Positions 21,191-28,986 of a DNA stretch of 64,000 nt are shown piece after piece. Positions within the stretch are counted from its first letter, which is position 1, and every line of letters begins with the position of its first letter. This stretch comes from Pseudomonadota bacterium. Its GTDB lineage: Bacteria; Pseudomonadota; Alphaproteobacteria; Rhodobacterales; Rhodobacteraceae. The notes under the pieces are model-generated. The model did not search any database. It was given only the letters and a program-made list of their open reading frames with translations, and was not told the origin of the DNA. The position numbers and the translations under genes are program-made. The stretch lies in NCBI GenBank assembly GCA_020161655.1, contig JAIUPC010000005.1, positions 1-64,000 on the forward strand, in the 5' to 3' direction.

Positions 21191-22300
21191 ATGCTCCGGG
21201 CCATGACCAAAACCCCCGAGAAATCGCCTTCAGCGCCGCCCGAACGTCCTGATCTCCCTGAAGGAGACGAGAGCGCTGCCCCGGCGCGCAGCGCCATCGC
21301 CCTGCCCTCTTCTCTCGCCGGCTCCGGCGCGCTGGATCGTCTGGTCGAAACTGCGCGCGACTATGCCAAGGCTGCAGCCTCAGAGAACACCCTGGAGGCC
21401 TATGCCAGGGACTGGAGCCATTTCGCGCGCTGGTGCCGGATGCGCGGGGCAGAGCCCCTGCCCCCATCGTCCGAGGTGATCGGCCTCTACATCGCCGACC
21501 TTGCGGCACCGGAAGGCAAGACCCCTCCTCTCTCGGTCTCCTCCATTGAACGACGGCTCTCCGGCCTCTCCTGGGGCTACGCGCAGCGCGGGATGCGGCT
21601 CGACCGCAAGGACCGTCACATCGCGACCGTCCTCGCCGGCATCCGCCGCAGGCACGCCAGGCCGCCGGCGCAGAAAGAGGCCATCCTGCCCGAGGACCTG
21701 CGCGCCATGCTGGCCACCCTGCCCCACGATCTGCGCGGGTTGCGTGACCGGGCGATCCTGCTCATCGGTTTTGCCGGCGGCCTGCGCCGCACTGAGATCG
21801 TCAGCCTCGACCATGGCAAGGACGACACGCCCGATTCTGGCGGCTGGGTCGAGATCCTGGACGACGGCGTCCTGATCCGCCTGCGCGGCAAGACCGGCTG
21901 GCGCGAGGTCGAGATCGCCCGCGGGTCATCGGACGACACCTGCCCGGTCCATGCGCTTGCCCAGTGGCTGCACTATGCGAAGATCGACTTCGGGCCGATC
22001 TTTGTCGCGGTCTCGCGCAATGGGCTGAAAGCCACCGGCGCGCGGCTTTCGGACAAGCACGTTGCCCGCCTCATCAAGGCCTGCGTCCGCGATGCCGGCC
22101 TGCGCCCCGACCTGCCCGAGGCCGAACGGATCAGGCTCTACTCCGGCCATTCCCTGCGCGCCGGCCTCGCCTCAAGCGCCGAGGTCGATGAACGCCACGT
22201 CCAGAAACAGCTCGGCCATGCCTCGGCCGAGATGACCCGGCGGTATCAGCGCCGCCGCGACAGGTTCCGTGTCAACCTCACCAAGGCCGCGGGGTTATAG
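21191..22300 (+). CDS. Tyrosine site-specific recombinase/integrase
   Basis: This 369-residue protein has an N-terminal SAM-like DNA-binding domain ('DYAKAAASENTLEAYARDWSHFARW') and a catalytic domain with the R-H-R-H-Y set: Arg in GFAGGLRRTEI, His and Arg in 'GHSLRAG', His in QLGHAS and nucleophile Tyr in MTRRYQRR. It resembles plasmid-borne XerC-like recombinases rather than phage integrases with long arm-binding domains. An internal ATG at 21203 is an alternative start. It could resolve plasmid multimers or act on the dyad just upstream. Its 3' end overlaps the broken TA locus on the other strand. Confidence 0.88.
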   Translation: MLRAMTKTPEKSPSAPPERPDLPEGDESAAPARSAIALPSSLAGSGALDRLVETARDYAKAAASENTLEAYARDWSHFARWCRMRGAEPLPPSSEVIGLYIADLAAPEGKTPPLSVSSIERRLSGLSWGYAQRGMRLDRKDRHIATVLAGIRRRHARPPAQKEAILPEDLRAMLATLPHDLRGLRDRAILLIGFAGGLRRTEIVSLDHGKDDTPDSGGWVEILDDGVLIRLRGKTGWREVEIARGSSDDTCPVHALAQWLHYAKIDFGPIFVAVSRNGLKATGARLSDKHVARLIKACVRDAGLRPDLPEAERIRLYSGHSLRAGLASSAEVDERHVQKQLGHASAEMTRRYQRRRDRFRVNLTKAAGL

Positions 22301-22658
22301 GCCGCTCCGCCAACAGGAAGACATGGCGTATTTCAGCCCAAAGCAGAGCGGGTGCCACCGGCTCGGCCTCGACCAGCACCGATTGCAGCGCGCCGCCCCT
22401 CATCCCTGAGGGCGAGAATTTCATCCGTCGTGAAAGCCCCCCTGCCCCGCTGCCGATCTTGGCCCGCAGGCGCGCCGCCTGTGCCAGCGCGGTGCGGCGG
22501 CCCTCGGACCTTGCATCCGAGACGGGCCTGAGTTCGCCGATGGCGCGGCCACGGCGGGCGACGACGATGCGCTCGCCCGCCTCGACCGCGGCGAGCAGCT
22601 CCGACAGGTGGGTCTTGGCTTCGGACGCGCCGACTTCGCGCATGGCGCTTCTCCTCAC
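22278..22658 (-). pseudogene. Fused remnant of a Phd/YefM-VapC toxin-antitoxin pair
   Basis: Residues 6-60 are a Phd-type antitoxin N terminus ('MREVGASEAKTHLSELLAAV' with 'GERIVVARRGRAIGEL'). The expected antitoxin end (FTTDEILALRDEGRR) continues only in another frame. The present frame runs instead into 'LQSVLVEAEPVAPALLWAEI', a middle part of a PIN-domain VapC-like toxin, and ends after 'HVFLLAER'. A deletion has therefore joined antitoxin to toxin and removed the toxin's first Asp and its C-terminal acidic residues. Neither partner should work. The 3' end overlaps the recombinase gene. Confidence 0.6.
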
Positions 22659-22945
22659 AAACTGGTTTCAAATCTCGTCTGTTGGGCGCTGGCCGCAAGG
22701 GCGCCAACCAGAACGATTCGGCCATGTTCCATGACTTCCGCGAAAAACAGACCCTGTTTCAGCCGAAATTGACCTTCTGAAATCCGGCGCGTAGTGTCTT
22801 TCTGCCCGGAAAACGCAAGATGTGGCAGAAACCTCTTGCCAGACTCGCTGCTTCGCGTCCATCTAATATACGCTGATAACAGAATAAGACGCCGGAAAGC
22901 GTAACAACGGCGCGGGCAGAGGCAGCCCCCGGCGAGAGGGCAGAG
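22659..22945 (+). promoter_or_regulatory. repABC upstream region with candidate promoter
   Basis: No gene is seen. A possible repA promoter is TTGACC (22769-22774), 17 bp, TAGTGT (22792-22797), overlapping a short dyad TTTCAG/CTGAAA (22757-22782). RepA-type proteins repress their own operon, so a dyad over the -35 is expected. An AT-rich patch follows at 22860-22890. Confidence 0.4.
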
Positions 22946-24118
22946 ATGAAACAGGAACGGATCGACCTGCTGGTCGGGACCCATGCCGCACGGCTGTCGG
23001 AACGGTTGCAGGCCCATAGGGCGCAGCTTTTCCCGCCGAATGCCCGCAAGGAGCTGCGGAGGTTCACCAGCGGCGAGGTGGCTGAGCTTCTGGGCGTCAA
23101 GGACGCCTATCTGCGCAAGCTCGATCTGGAAGGACGCGGGCCGAAACCCGAAACCCGGACCGGGGGGCGGCGCTACTACAGTTCCGAAGACATCCAGGCG
23201 CTGCGCGCGATGCTGGAAAAGGGCGCGAAATCCCCCGGCACCTACCTGCCCGGCCGCCGTGCGGGCGACCATCTTCAGGTCATCACCGTCATCAACTTCA
23301 AGGGCGGCTCCGGCAAGACCACGACCTCGGCGCATCTGGCGCAGAAACTGGCGCTTGACGGCTACCGGGTGCTGGCGATCGACCTTGACCCGCAGGCCTC
23401 CTTTTCGGCGCTGCATGGCTACCAGCCAGAGTTTGACCTTCTCGACGGCGGCACGATCTATGATGCGATCCGCTACGAAGACCCGGTGCCGCTCAGGTCG
23501 ATCATCCGGAAAAGCTACTTCACCAACCTCGATATCGTGCCCGGCAACCTCGACCTGATGGAGTTCGAGCATGAGACGCCGCGCGTTCTGGCCGCGCGCT
23601 CAGGTCAGATGTTCTTTACCCGCGTCGGAGAAATCCTCGTCGAAGTCGAGGCGGATTATGACGTCGTTGTCATGGACTGCCCGCCGCAACTCGGGTTTCT
23701 CACCATGTCCGCCCTCTCCGCCGCCACCGCCGTCCTTGTCACCGTGCATCCGCAGATGCTCGACGTGATGTCGATGTGCCAGTTCCTCCTGATGACATCG
23801 AATCTTCTCGGCGTCGTGGCGGAGGCGGGGGGTGACATGTCCTACGACTGGCTGCGCTATGTGGTGACGCGCTACGAACCCGGCGACGGGCCGCAGAACC
23901 AGATGGTCAGCTTCATGCGGTCGATGTTCGGCGATCATGTGCTGAACCATACCGTCTTGAAATCCACGGCGATTTCCGATGCCGGGATCACCAAGCAGAC
24001 GCTTTATGAAGTTGAGAAGACCCAGTTCACCCGCGCGACCTATGAGCGCGCGATCGAAAGCCTGAACGCCGTGAACGGCGAGATCGAAGGCCTCATCCAG
24101 CAAGCATGGGGGCGCTGA
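22946..24118 (+). CDS. repA: Plasmid partitioning ATPase RepA (ParA type)
   Basis: This 390-residue protein has an N-terminal helix-turn-helix ('RRFTSGEVAELLGVKDAYLRKL') that binds the operon operator, then a ParA/MinD ATPase domain: deviant Walker A 'NFKGGSGKTTTSAHLAQ', Walker A' 'VLAIDLDPQASFSALHG' and Walker B 'YDVVVMDCPPQLGFLT'. It matches RepA of alphaproteobacterial repABC replicons in length and order. It drives segregation with RepB and represses the operon. Its stop overlaps the repB start (TGATG), implying translational coupling. Confidence 0.95.
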   Translation: MKQERIDLLVGTHAARLSERLQAHRAQLFPPNARKELRRFTSGEVAELLGVKDAYLRKLDLEGRGPKPETRTGGRRYYSSEDIQALRAMLEKGAKSPGTYLPGRRAGDHLQVITVINFKGGSGKTTTSAHLAQKLALDGYRVLAIDLDPQASFSALHGYQPEFDLLDGGTIYDAIRYEDPVPLRSIIRKSYFTNLDIVPGNLDLMEFEHETPRVLAARSGQMFFTRVGEILVEVEADYDVVVMDCPPQLGFLTMSALSAATAVLVTVHPQMLDVMSMCQFLLMTSNLLGVVAEAGGDMSYDWLRYVVTRYEPGDGPQNQMVSFMRSMFGDHVLNHTVLKSTAISDAGITKQTLYEVEKTQFTRATYERAIESLNAVNGEIEGLIQQAWGR

Positions 24119-25023
24119 TGGCACGCAAGGACCTGCTCAAGAGCCTGATGGGGGATGGCTTGGCCGACGCCCCCGCCCCTGCCCTGCCGCCGCGATCGGC
24201 CAAGGGCGCCATCGGCGCCGTCAGCCAGTCCATCGCCGAACTCAGGGGCCGTGCGCTTGTCGAGGTTCCGGCCGATCTGATCGACGGTGCCGGCATCAGG
24301 GACCGGCTCGACCACGACGAGGACGGCATCGCCGCCTTGGCCGAAAGCCTGCGTCTTCATGGCCAGCAGGTGCCGGTGCTTCTGCGCCATTCGCCGAATG
24401 TCGAAGGGCGCTACGACATCGTCTATGGCCGCCGCCGGGTTGCGGCGCTGCGGCAGCTTGGCCGACCGGTCAAGGCGATGGTGCGCGATCTCAACGACCG
24501 CGACCTGATCGTGGCACAGGGGCAGGAAAACTCGGCCCGGAAGGACCTGAGCTTCATCGAGAAGGCGAATTTCGCCAGGGCGATGGCTGCGCAGGGCTTT
24601 GACCGCAAGGTGATCTGCGAGGCGCTCCATATCGACAAGACGGTGATCAGCCGGATGCTGACGGTGGCGGAGGCGGTTCCCGAGCCGGTCATACGCGCCA
24701 TCGGCGCGGCACCTTCCGCCGGGCGCGACCGCTGGCTGGTTCTGGCCGCGCGGCTCGGGTCCGCGACGCCGGCGCGCGCCATCGCGCTGGCCGTGGGCGA
24801 AACCTCGGACATCCGCTTCGAAGCGGTGCTGAAGGGTCTGACGCCGCAGCGTGAAGCCGCCAATGCGGCGCAGCTGAAGGCCGCCGACGGCGCGGTTCTG
24901 GGCGAGGGCCGGGCCGGGCCGCGCGGCGCCAGCCTGAAGCTGACGGATGCGGCCTTTGGCCAATGGCTCATCACGCATATCGACGAGATTCACTGCCGCT
25001 TTCTGAAGGACGGCGGGGAATAG
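24118..25023 (+). CDS. repB: Plasmid partitioning protein RepB (ParB type)
   Basis: This 301-residue ParB-family centromere-binding protein starts at ATG 24118 (MARKDLLKSLMG), overlapping the repA stop. The ParB/Srx domain includes the CTP-binding motif region 'VYGRRRVAALRQLGRPVKAMVRD' and 'GQENSARKDLSFIEKANFA'. A central helix-turn-helix ('VICEALHIDKTVISRMLTVAE') should read parS. Likely targets are the four 16-bp palindromes at 25159, 27058, 28676 and 30209. A small GGGGC/GCCCC hairpin (25023-25038) overlaps its stop. Confidence 0.95.
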   Translation: MARKDLLKSLMGDGLADAPAPALPPRSAKGAIGAVSQSIAELRGRALVEVPADLIDGAGIRDRLDHDEDGIAALAESLRLHGQQVPVLLRHSPNVEGRYDIVYGRRRVAALRQLGRPVKAMVRDLNDRDLIVAQGQENSARKDLSFIEKANFARAMAAQGFDRKVICEALHIDKTVISRMLTVAEAVPEPVIRAIGAAPSAGRDRWLVLAARLGSATPARAIALAVGETSDIRFEAVLKGLTPQREAANAAQLKAADGAVLGEGRAGPRGASLKLTDAAFGQWLITHIDEIHCRFLKDGGE

Positions 25024-25086
25024 GGGCGAAACAGCCCCGGAGGAAGAACGAGCAGCGCAACAAGGAGGCACGCGACCAGCGCAAAG

Positions 25087-25137
25087 AAAAAGACCCCCCA
25101 GGACATCACATCCCGAAGGGCCCCATTTCGATCTAGC
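25087..25137 (-). ncRNA. Antisense counter-transcribed RNA (inc-alpha type) between repB and repC
   Basis: On the minus strand there is a promoter TTGACA (25173-25168), 18 bp, TAGATT (25149-25144). About 50 bases on is a strong intrinsic terminator: a 12-bp stem with some G-U pairs (25092-25122) followed by five T residues. This is the position, size and structure of the ctRNA that limits repC translation in repABC plasmids. The -35 lies inside the parS palindrome. Exact 5' end inferred from the -10. Confidence 0.75.
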
Positions 25138-25158
25138 ACTTCGAATCTAGCGGGTCGT

Positions 25159-25174
25159 GTTGACAGCTGTCAAC
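25159..25174. other. parS site 1 (perfect 16-bp palindrome)
   Basis: GTTGACAGCTGTCAAC fits the repABC parS consensus GTT-N4-GC-N4-AAC and is fully symmetric. It lies in the repB-repC gap, a known parS position, and overlaps the ctRNA -35. Confidence 0.8.
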
Positions 25175-25222
25175 CGCGGTTGAGTCCGGCGGGCGCGAAT
25201 TCTTTGCCTGCGTGAATGACAC

Positions 25223-26404
25223 ATGCAGCATCTTACAACGACGCCTTTCGGGCGGCGGCCGGTGAATTCTGGCCTGGTGGCCGCCAACATGCTCCGGGAC
25301 GCACCTGTCCCGGCAGATGTGCCGGACAAATGGACGATCCTGAAGAACCTGACCGCCGCCCGTGCCGTTTATGGCATCAGCGACCGCGATCTTGCGGTCC
25401 TGACGGCATTGGCAAGCTTCCATCCGGGGGCTGCGCTGACCGAAGGCGACGGCACCATCGTGTTTCCGTCCAATGCCGCCCTGTCCGAACGGACGCATGG
25501 CATGGCCGAAAGCACGCTCAGGCGGCATCTCGCGGCCCTTGTCACCGCCGGCCTGATCCTTCGCCACGACAGCCCCAACGGCAAGCGCTACGCGGCGCGG
25601 GACGGCGTGGGCGGGCCTGTCGTCGCCTTCGGCTTCGACCTGCGCCCGCTTCTCGTCCGTTCGGCGGAGATCGGTGCCGCAGCAACTGCGGCGCGCGAGG
25701 CCGCGGCCCGCCAGAGGCGCCTCAGGGAGGCCGCGGTCCTGCGGCTGCGCGATGCCGCCAAGCTCATCACCTATGGTCGCGAGGCTGCACCGGGGGACTG
25801 GGACGCGCTGGAAGACCAGACACGACTGCTTCAGCACAAGATGCGGCGGAAGCTGGACACGGAGCTTCTGGAAGAGATGAACGCCGGGATCCTGGCCGTG
25901 CTGGAAGCCATCTCCGTCCGCCTCGATCCCCAGGAAACAGAAGAAATGGACGGCAATGCCGCCGCAAATGAGCGGCACATACAATATTCAACCATAGACT
26001 CTCCAGATTCTGAACCTTCCTTAGAAAAGGAAGAGGCGTCGGCCGAAGCGCCCTCGCCCGATCCGGCTGAACCGCGATTGCCGCTCTTTCTTGTCCTGAA
26101 GGCCTGTCCCGACCTGCTCGACTATGTGCCGGGAGGCATCCGGCACTGGCACGAGCTTGTGGCGGCCGCCGATTTCGTCCACCCGATGCTCGGGGTCAGC
26201 GTGGATGCCTGGGCAAGGGCGCGCCGCGCCATGGGCGATCCGGTTGCGGCGATCACCCTCGCCTGCATACTTCAGCGGGCAACCGAGATTCGCAGCCCCG
26301 GCGGCTATTTGCGGGCGCTGACCGGAAAGGCCGAAGCTGGGGCATTCTCGCCCGGTCCGATGGTGATGGCGCTGATCGGGACCGAGAATGCCCGCGCAGT
26401 CTGA
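25223..26404 (+). CDS. repC: Replication initiator RepC
   Basis: This 393-residue protein has the RepC layout: N-terminal DNA-binding domain ('SDRDLAVLTALASFHPGA', 'SNAALSERTHGMAESTLRRH' winged-helix region), a charged middle and a C-terminal domain (RLPLFLVLKACPDLLDYVP, ASPGGYLRALTGKAE-like end). RepC is the only protein needed for repABC replication and the origin lies within its gene, probably the AT-rich patch at 25978-26033. Expression should be limited by the antisense RNA upstream. Its stop is only 12 bp before the cas3 start, so cas3 probably shares its transcript. Confidence 0.95.
   Translation: MQHLTTTPFGRRPVNSGLVAANMLRDAPVPADVPDKWTILKNLTAARAVYGISDRDLAVLTALASFHPGAALTEGDGTIVFPSNAALSERTHGMAESTLRRHLAALVTAGLILRHDSPNGKRYAARDGVGGPVVAFGFDLRPLLVRSAEIGAAATAAREAAARQRRLREAAVLRLRDAAKLITYGREAAPGDWDALEDQTRLLQHKMRRKLDTELLEEMNAGILAVLEAISVRLDPQETEEMDGNAAANERHIQYSTIDSPDSEPSLEKEEASAEAPSPDPAEPRLPLFLVLKACPDLLDYVPGGIRHWHELVAAADFVHPMLGVSVDAWARARRAMGDPVAAITLACILQRATEIRSPGGYLRALTGKAEAGAFSPGPMVMALIGTENARAV
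25978..26033 (+). other. Candidate oriV: AT-rich patch with hairpin inside repC
   Basis: A locally AT-rich run in an otherwise very GC-rich gene encodes a non-conserved linker (HIQYSTIDSPDSE). It ends in the perfect dyad CTTCCTT-AGAA-AAGGAAG (26016-26033). In studied repABC plasmids the origin lies in such a patch in the middle of repC. Confidence 0.5.
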
Positions 26405-26416
26405 GGAGAGAGCAAG

Positions 26417-28897
26417 GTGAAGGACCTGATCGAACGCTGGCCGGGCAAGAGCGCCGCCGGGGAACCCGGGATCGAACATCCGGCGGTCTATCACATGCTG
26501 GATGTCGCAGCGGTCGCGGAACGGCTGATCGCGCCGTTTTCTTTCGCGAAACCGCTGGAACAGAGCCTGATCCTGCTCACGGCGCTGCACGACCTCGGCA
26601 AGATCGGCGAACCTTTCCGAGCGATGCTGAAAACCGGCGCGCCTCAGGCGATCGGCCGGCATTGGGAGATGACGGAGGTTCTGCTTTGCCGGCATGACGG
26701 GCTGATCGAGGGCCGGCTCGGTTCCAGCCAGCGGCTGCGCCTGCCGCTTTACGCGGCGACGGCCGGGCATCATGGCCGGCCCCCTACCCTGACCGATCTC
26801 TTCCGCGACCCGCGCCCGGTCAAGGCGCTCGGCCCCGAAGCGATGGCGGATTCCGCTGCCGTCATCGCGGCCTTCGCTGATCTCTGGCCCGATGCCTCGC
26901 TCGACGGCATCCAGCGTGACGAGGTGCTGGCGTCAAGCTGGTGGCTGCCCGGCCTCGTTGCCGCCGCCGACTGGATCGGCTCGAACACGGAATGGTTTCC
27001 GCCCCAGGCGGCGGGCCCCTCGCCCGCCGAGTACCTGGAACAGGCCCGCGCTCGGGCGTTGACGGCTGTCAACAAGGCCGGCCTCGCGACTCCTGCCCCG
27101 GCGACGGCGCGCCTTTTCGATTTCGACCCGCGCCCGATGCAGACCGCCGCCGAAACCATCGCCCTGCCCCATGGCCCGATGCTCGCCGTGATCGAGGATG
27201 AAACCGGCGCCGGCAAGACCGAGGCGGCGCTGATCCTTGCGCAGCGGATGATGGCGAAGGGCAAGGGCCGTGGCCTTTTCTTCGCGCTGCCGACAACCGC
27301 AACCGCCGACGCGATGTTCGCCCGCGCGCGCGCCGTCGTCGCCCGCATGTTCGCCGCACCGCCCAGCCTGGCGCTGGCCCATGGCCGCGCGGCGATGTCC
27401 GCCGGTTTCCGCGACCTGATCGCCGAAAGCGGCGAGGCGACGGATGAACCTCTTTGCACCGACTGGCTGGCCGACAACCGCAGGCGGGCGCTGCTGGCCA
27501 CGGTGGGCGTCGGCACCATCGACCAGGCGCTGCTTTCGGTCCTGCCGACGAAGCACGCAACGCTCCGGCATTTTGCCCTGTCGTCGAAGATCCTGATCGT
27601 CGATGAGGTGCATGAACTCGGCGAGCCCTATCTTGCCACCGAACTCATCCAGCTTCTGAAGGCGCATCGCATGTCGGGGGGATCGGCGATCCTTCTGACG
27701 GCGACGCTGCCGCTTGATCTCCGCGCGCGGATCATCGCGGTCTATGGCGGCGCCGATGACGGCGACCCGGCCTATCCGGCGCTGACCGTGGCCGGGGGCG
27801 AAGCGCGCCGCGATCTGCCGCAGAAGACCGGGCCGCGGGGGCCGGTGGCGGTCGAACGGCTGGCCACGGCAGAGGCGGCGGTGGCGCTGATTGCCGAGAG
27901 GGCGGGGCGGGGGGCGGCCTGCCTCTGGGTGCGCAATGCGGTGGACGACGCCATCGCGGCGGTTACTGCCTTGCGTGAGGCCGGGGTGGAGGCCGACCTC
28001 CTCCACGCCCGCTTCGCGCTTTCTGACCGGTTGCGGCATCAGGAGGCGGCGCTTTCCCGGTTTGGCAAGGGCGGCAAGGACCGCACAGGCCGGGTGCTGG
28101 TGGCGACACAGGTTGTCGAAAGCTCGCTCGACCTCGATTTCGACCTGATGGTCAGCGATCTCGCCCCTGTTGCAGCGCTGATCCAGCGGGCGGGGCGGCT
28201 CTGGCGCCATATGGACCTGCGCCCATCCGCGACCCGCCCGGTGCCGGCGCCGGTCCTGCACGTCGTCTCACCCGATCCCGATCATGTCGAGGACGCCCGC
28301 TGGCTGACCACGGTTCTTGGCGGCGGCGCCTATGTCTACCCGCTGGACCAGCAGTGGCGCACCGCGCGGGTGCTCTTCGATGCCGGACGGATCGTTGCGC
28401 CCGCGGGTCTTCGCGCGCTCATCGAGGCGGCGCATGGCGAGGATGGCATCGCGGTTCCGGAACCGCTTCGTGCCGCCGAAGACCAGCGGATCGCCAAGGG
28501 CTACGCGGCGGCGAACCACGCCCGGCAGAACCTGGTCAAGCTGGAAGATGGCTACCGGCTCGGCGGGGCAGGGGCCGATGATACCGATTACCCCACCCGC
28601 CTCGGCCAGCCGCAACGGACGCTGATGCTGGCGGTCCGGGAAGATGGCGGGCTTCGGCCCTATGCCGGGGCGGGAGTTGACGGCTGTCAACTTTCTGAAG
28701 TGCAGGCCGCCGTCAGCCGCCTCAGCAGGCTGGATTTGCCGGACCAGAGCGCGGCAGAGATCGTGGCGCTGATAAAGGATTGGCCGGAGTGGCGCCGGGC
28801 CACGGTCACGGTTTGCCCGCTGGGGCAGGGGGGGCGGATCTGTGCGGGGCTGCATTACGCTAGGGAAGTTGGTCTGGTGTTCAAGACATTGGAATAA
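26417..28897 (+). CDS. cas3: Type I-E CRISPR nuclease-helicase Cas3
   Basis: This 826-residue protein combines an N-terminal HD nuclease (H21, 'VYHMLDVAAVAE', H58-D59 in TALHDLGKIG) with an SF2 helicase: Walker A DETGAGKTEA near residue 260, DEVHELGE near 395, SAILLTATLP, and motif VI-like 'LIQRAGRLWRH'. Cas3 degrades DNA marked by Cascade. The GTG start at 26417 follows GGAGAG, only 12 bp after the repC stop, an unusual fusion with the plasmid replication operon. Two parS-like 16-mers lie inside (27058 and 28676), read in different frames. All motifs look intact. Confidence 0.93.
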   Translation: MKDLIERWPGKSAAGEPGIEHPAVYHMLDVAAVAERLIAPFSFAKPLEQSLILLTALHDLGKIGEPFRAMLKTGAPQAIGRHWEMTEVLLCRHDGLIEGRLGSSQRLRLPLYAATAGHHGRPPTLTDLFRDPRPVKALGPEAMADSAAVIAAFADLWPDASLDGIQRDEVLASSWWLPGLVAAADWIGSNTEWFPPQAAGPSPAEYLEQARARALTAVNKAGLATPAPATARLFDFDPRPMQTAAETIALPHGPMLAVIEDETGAGKTEAALILAQRMMAKGKGRGLFFALPTTATADAMFARARAVVARMFAAPPSLALAHGRAAMSAGFRDLIAESGEATDEPLCTDWLADNRRRALLATVGVGTIDQALLSVLPTKHATLRHFALSSKILIVDEVHELGEPYLATELIQLLKAHRMSGGSAILLTATLPLDLRARIIAVYGGADDGDPAYPALTVAGGEARRDLPQKTGPRGPVAVERLATAEAAVALIAERAGRGAACLWVRNAVDDAIAAVTALREAGVEADLLHARFALSDRLRHQEAALSRFGKGGKDRTGRVLVATQVVESSLDLDFDLMVSDLAPVAALIQRAGRLWRHMDLRPSATRPVPAPVLHVVSPDPDHVEDARWLTTVLGGGAYVYPLDQQWRTARVLFDAGRIVAPAGLRALIEAAHGEDGIAVPEPLRAAEDQRIAKGYAAANHARQNLVKLEDGYRLGGAGADDTDYPTRLGQPQRTLMLAVREDGGLRPYAGAGVDGCQLSEVQAAVSRLSRLDLPDQSAAEIVALIKDWPEWRRATVTVCPLGQGGRICAGLHYAREVGLVFKTLE
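27058..27073. other. parS-like site 2, inside cas3
   Basis: GTTGACGGCTGTCAAC differs from the perfect palindrome at 25159 by one base and fits GTT-N4-GC-N4-AAC. It is read in cas3 as Leu-Thr-Ala-Val-Asn. Confidence 0.65.
28676..28691. other. parS-like site 3, inside cas3
   Basis: The 16 bases are identical to site 2 but read in another frame (Val-Asp-Gly-Cys-Gln). This argues that the DNA word, not the peptide, is conserved. Confidence 0.65.
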
Positions 28898-28944
28898 CGC
28901 TTTGACCAGAATGTGAAATTTATGGTTGACGGGCGGGCATTCAT

Positions 28945-28976
28945 TGAGACTAACTGTCCTTTAGTTAGTATTCTCA
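28945..28976. promoter_or_regulatory. Interrupted dyad between cas3 and cas8e
   Basis: TGAG-ACTAAC and GTTAGT-ATT-CTCA form an inverted repeat over 32 bp in the 89-bp AT-richer gap, ending 11 bp before the cas8e start. In E. coli the cas3 and Cascade genes have separate control, so an operator or attenuating hairpin here is plausible. Confidence 0.4.
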
Positions 28977-28986
28977 GGCGGCCCGA

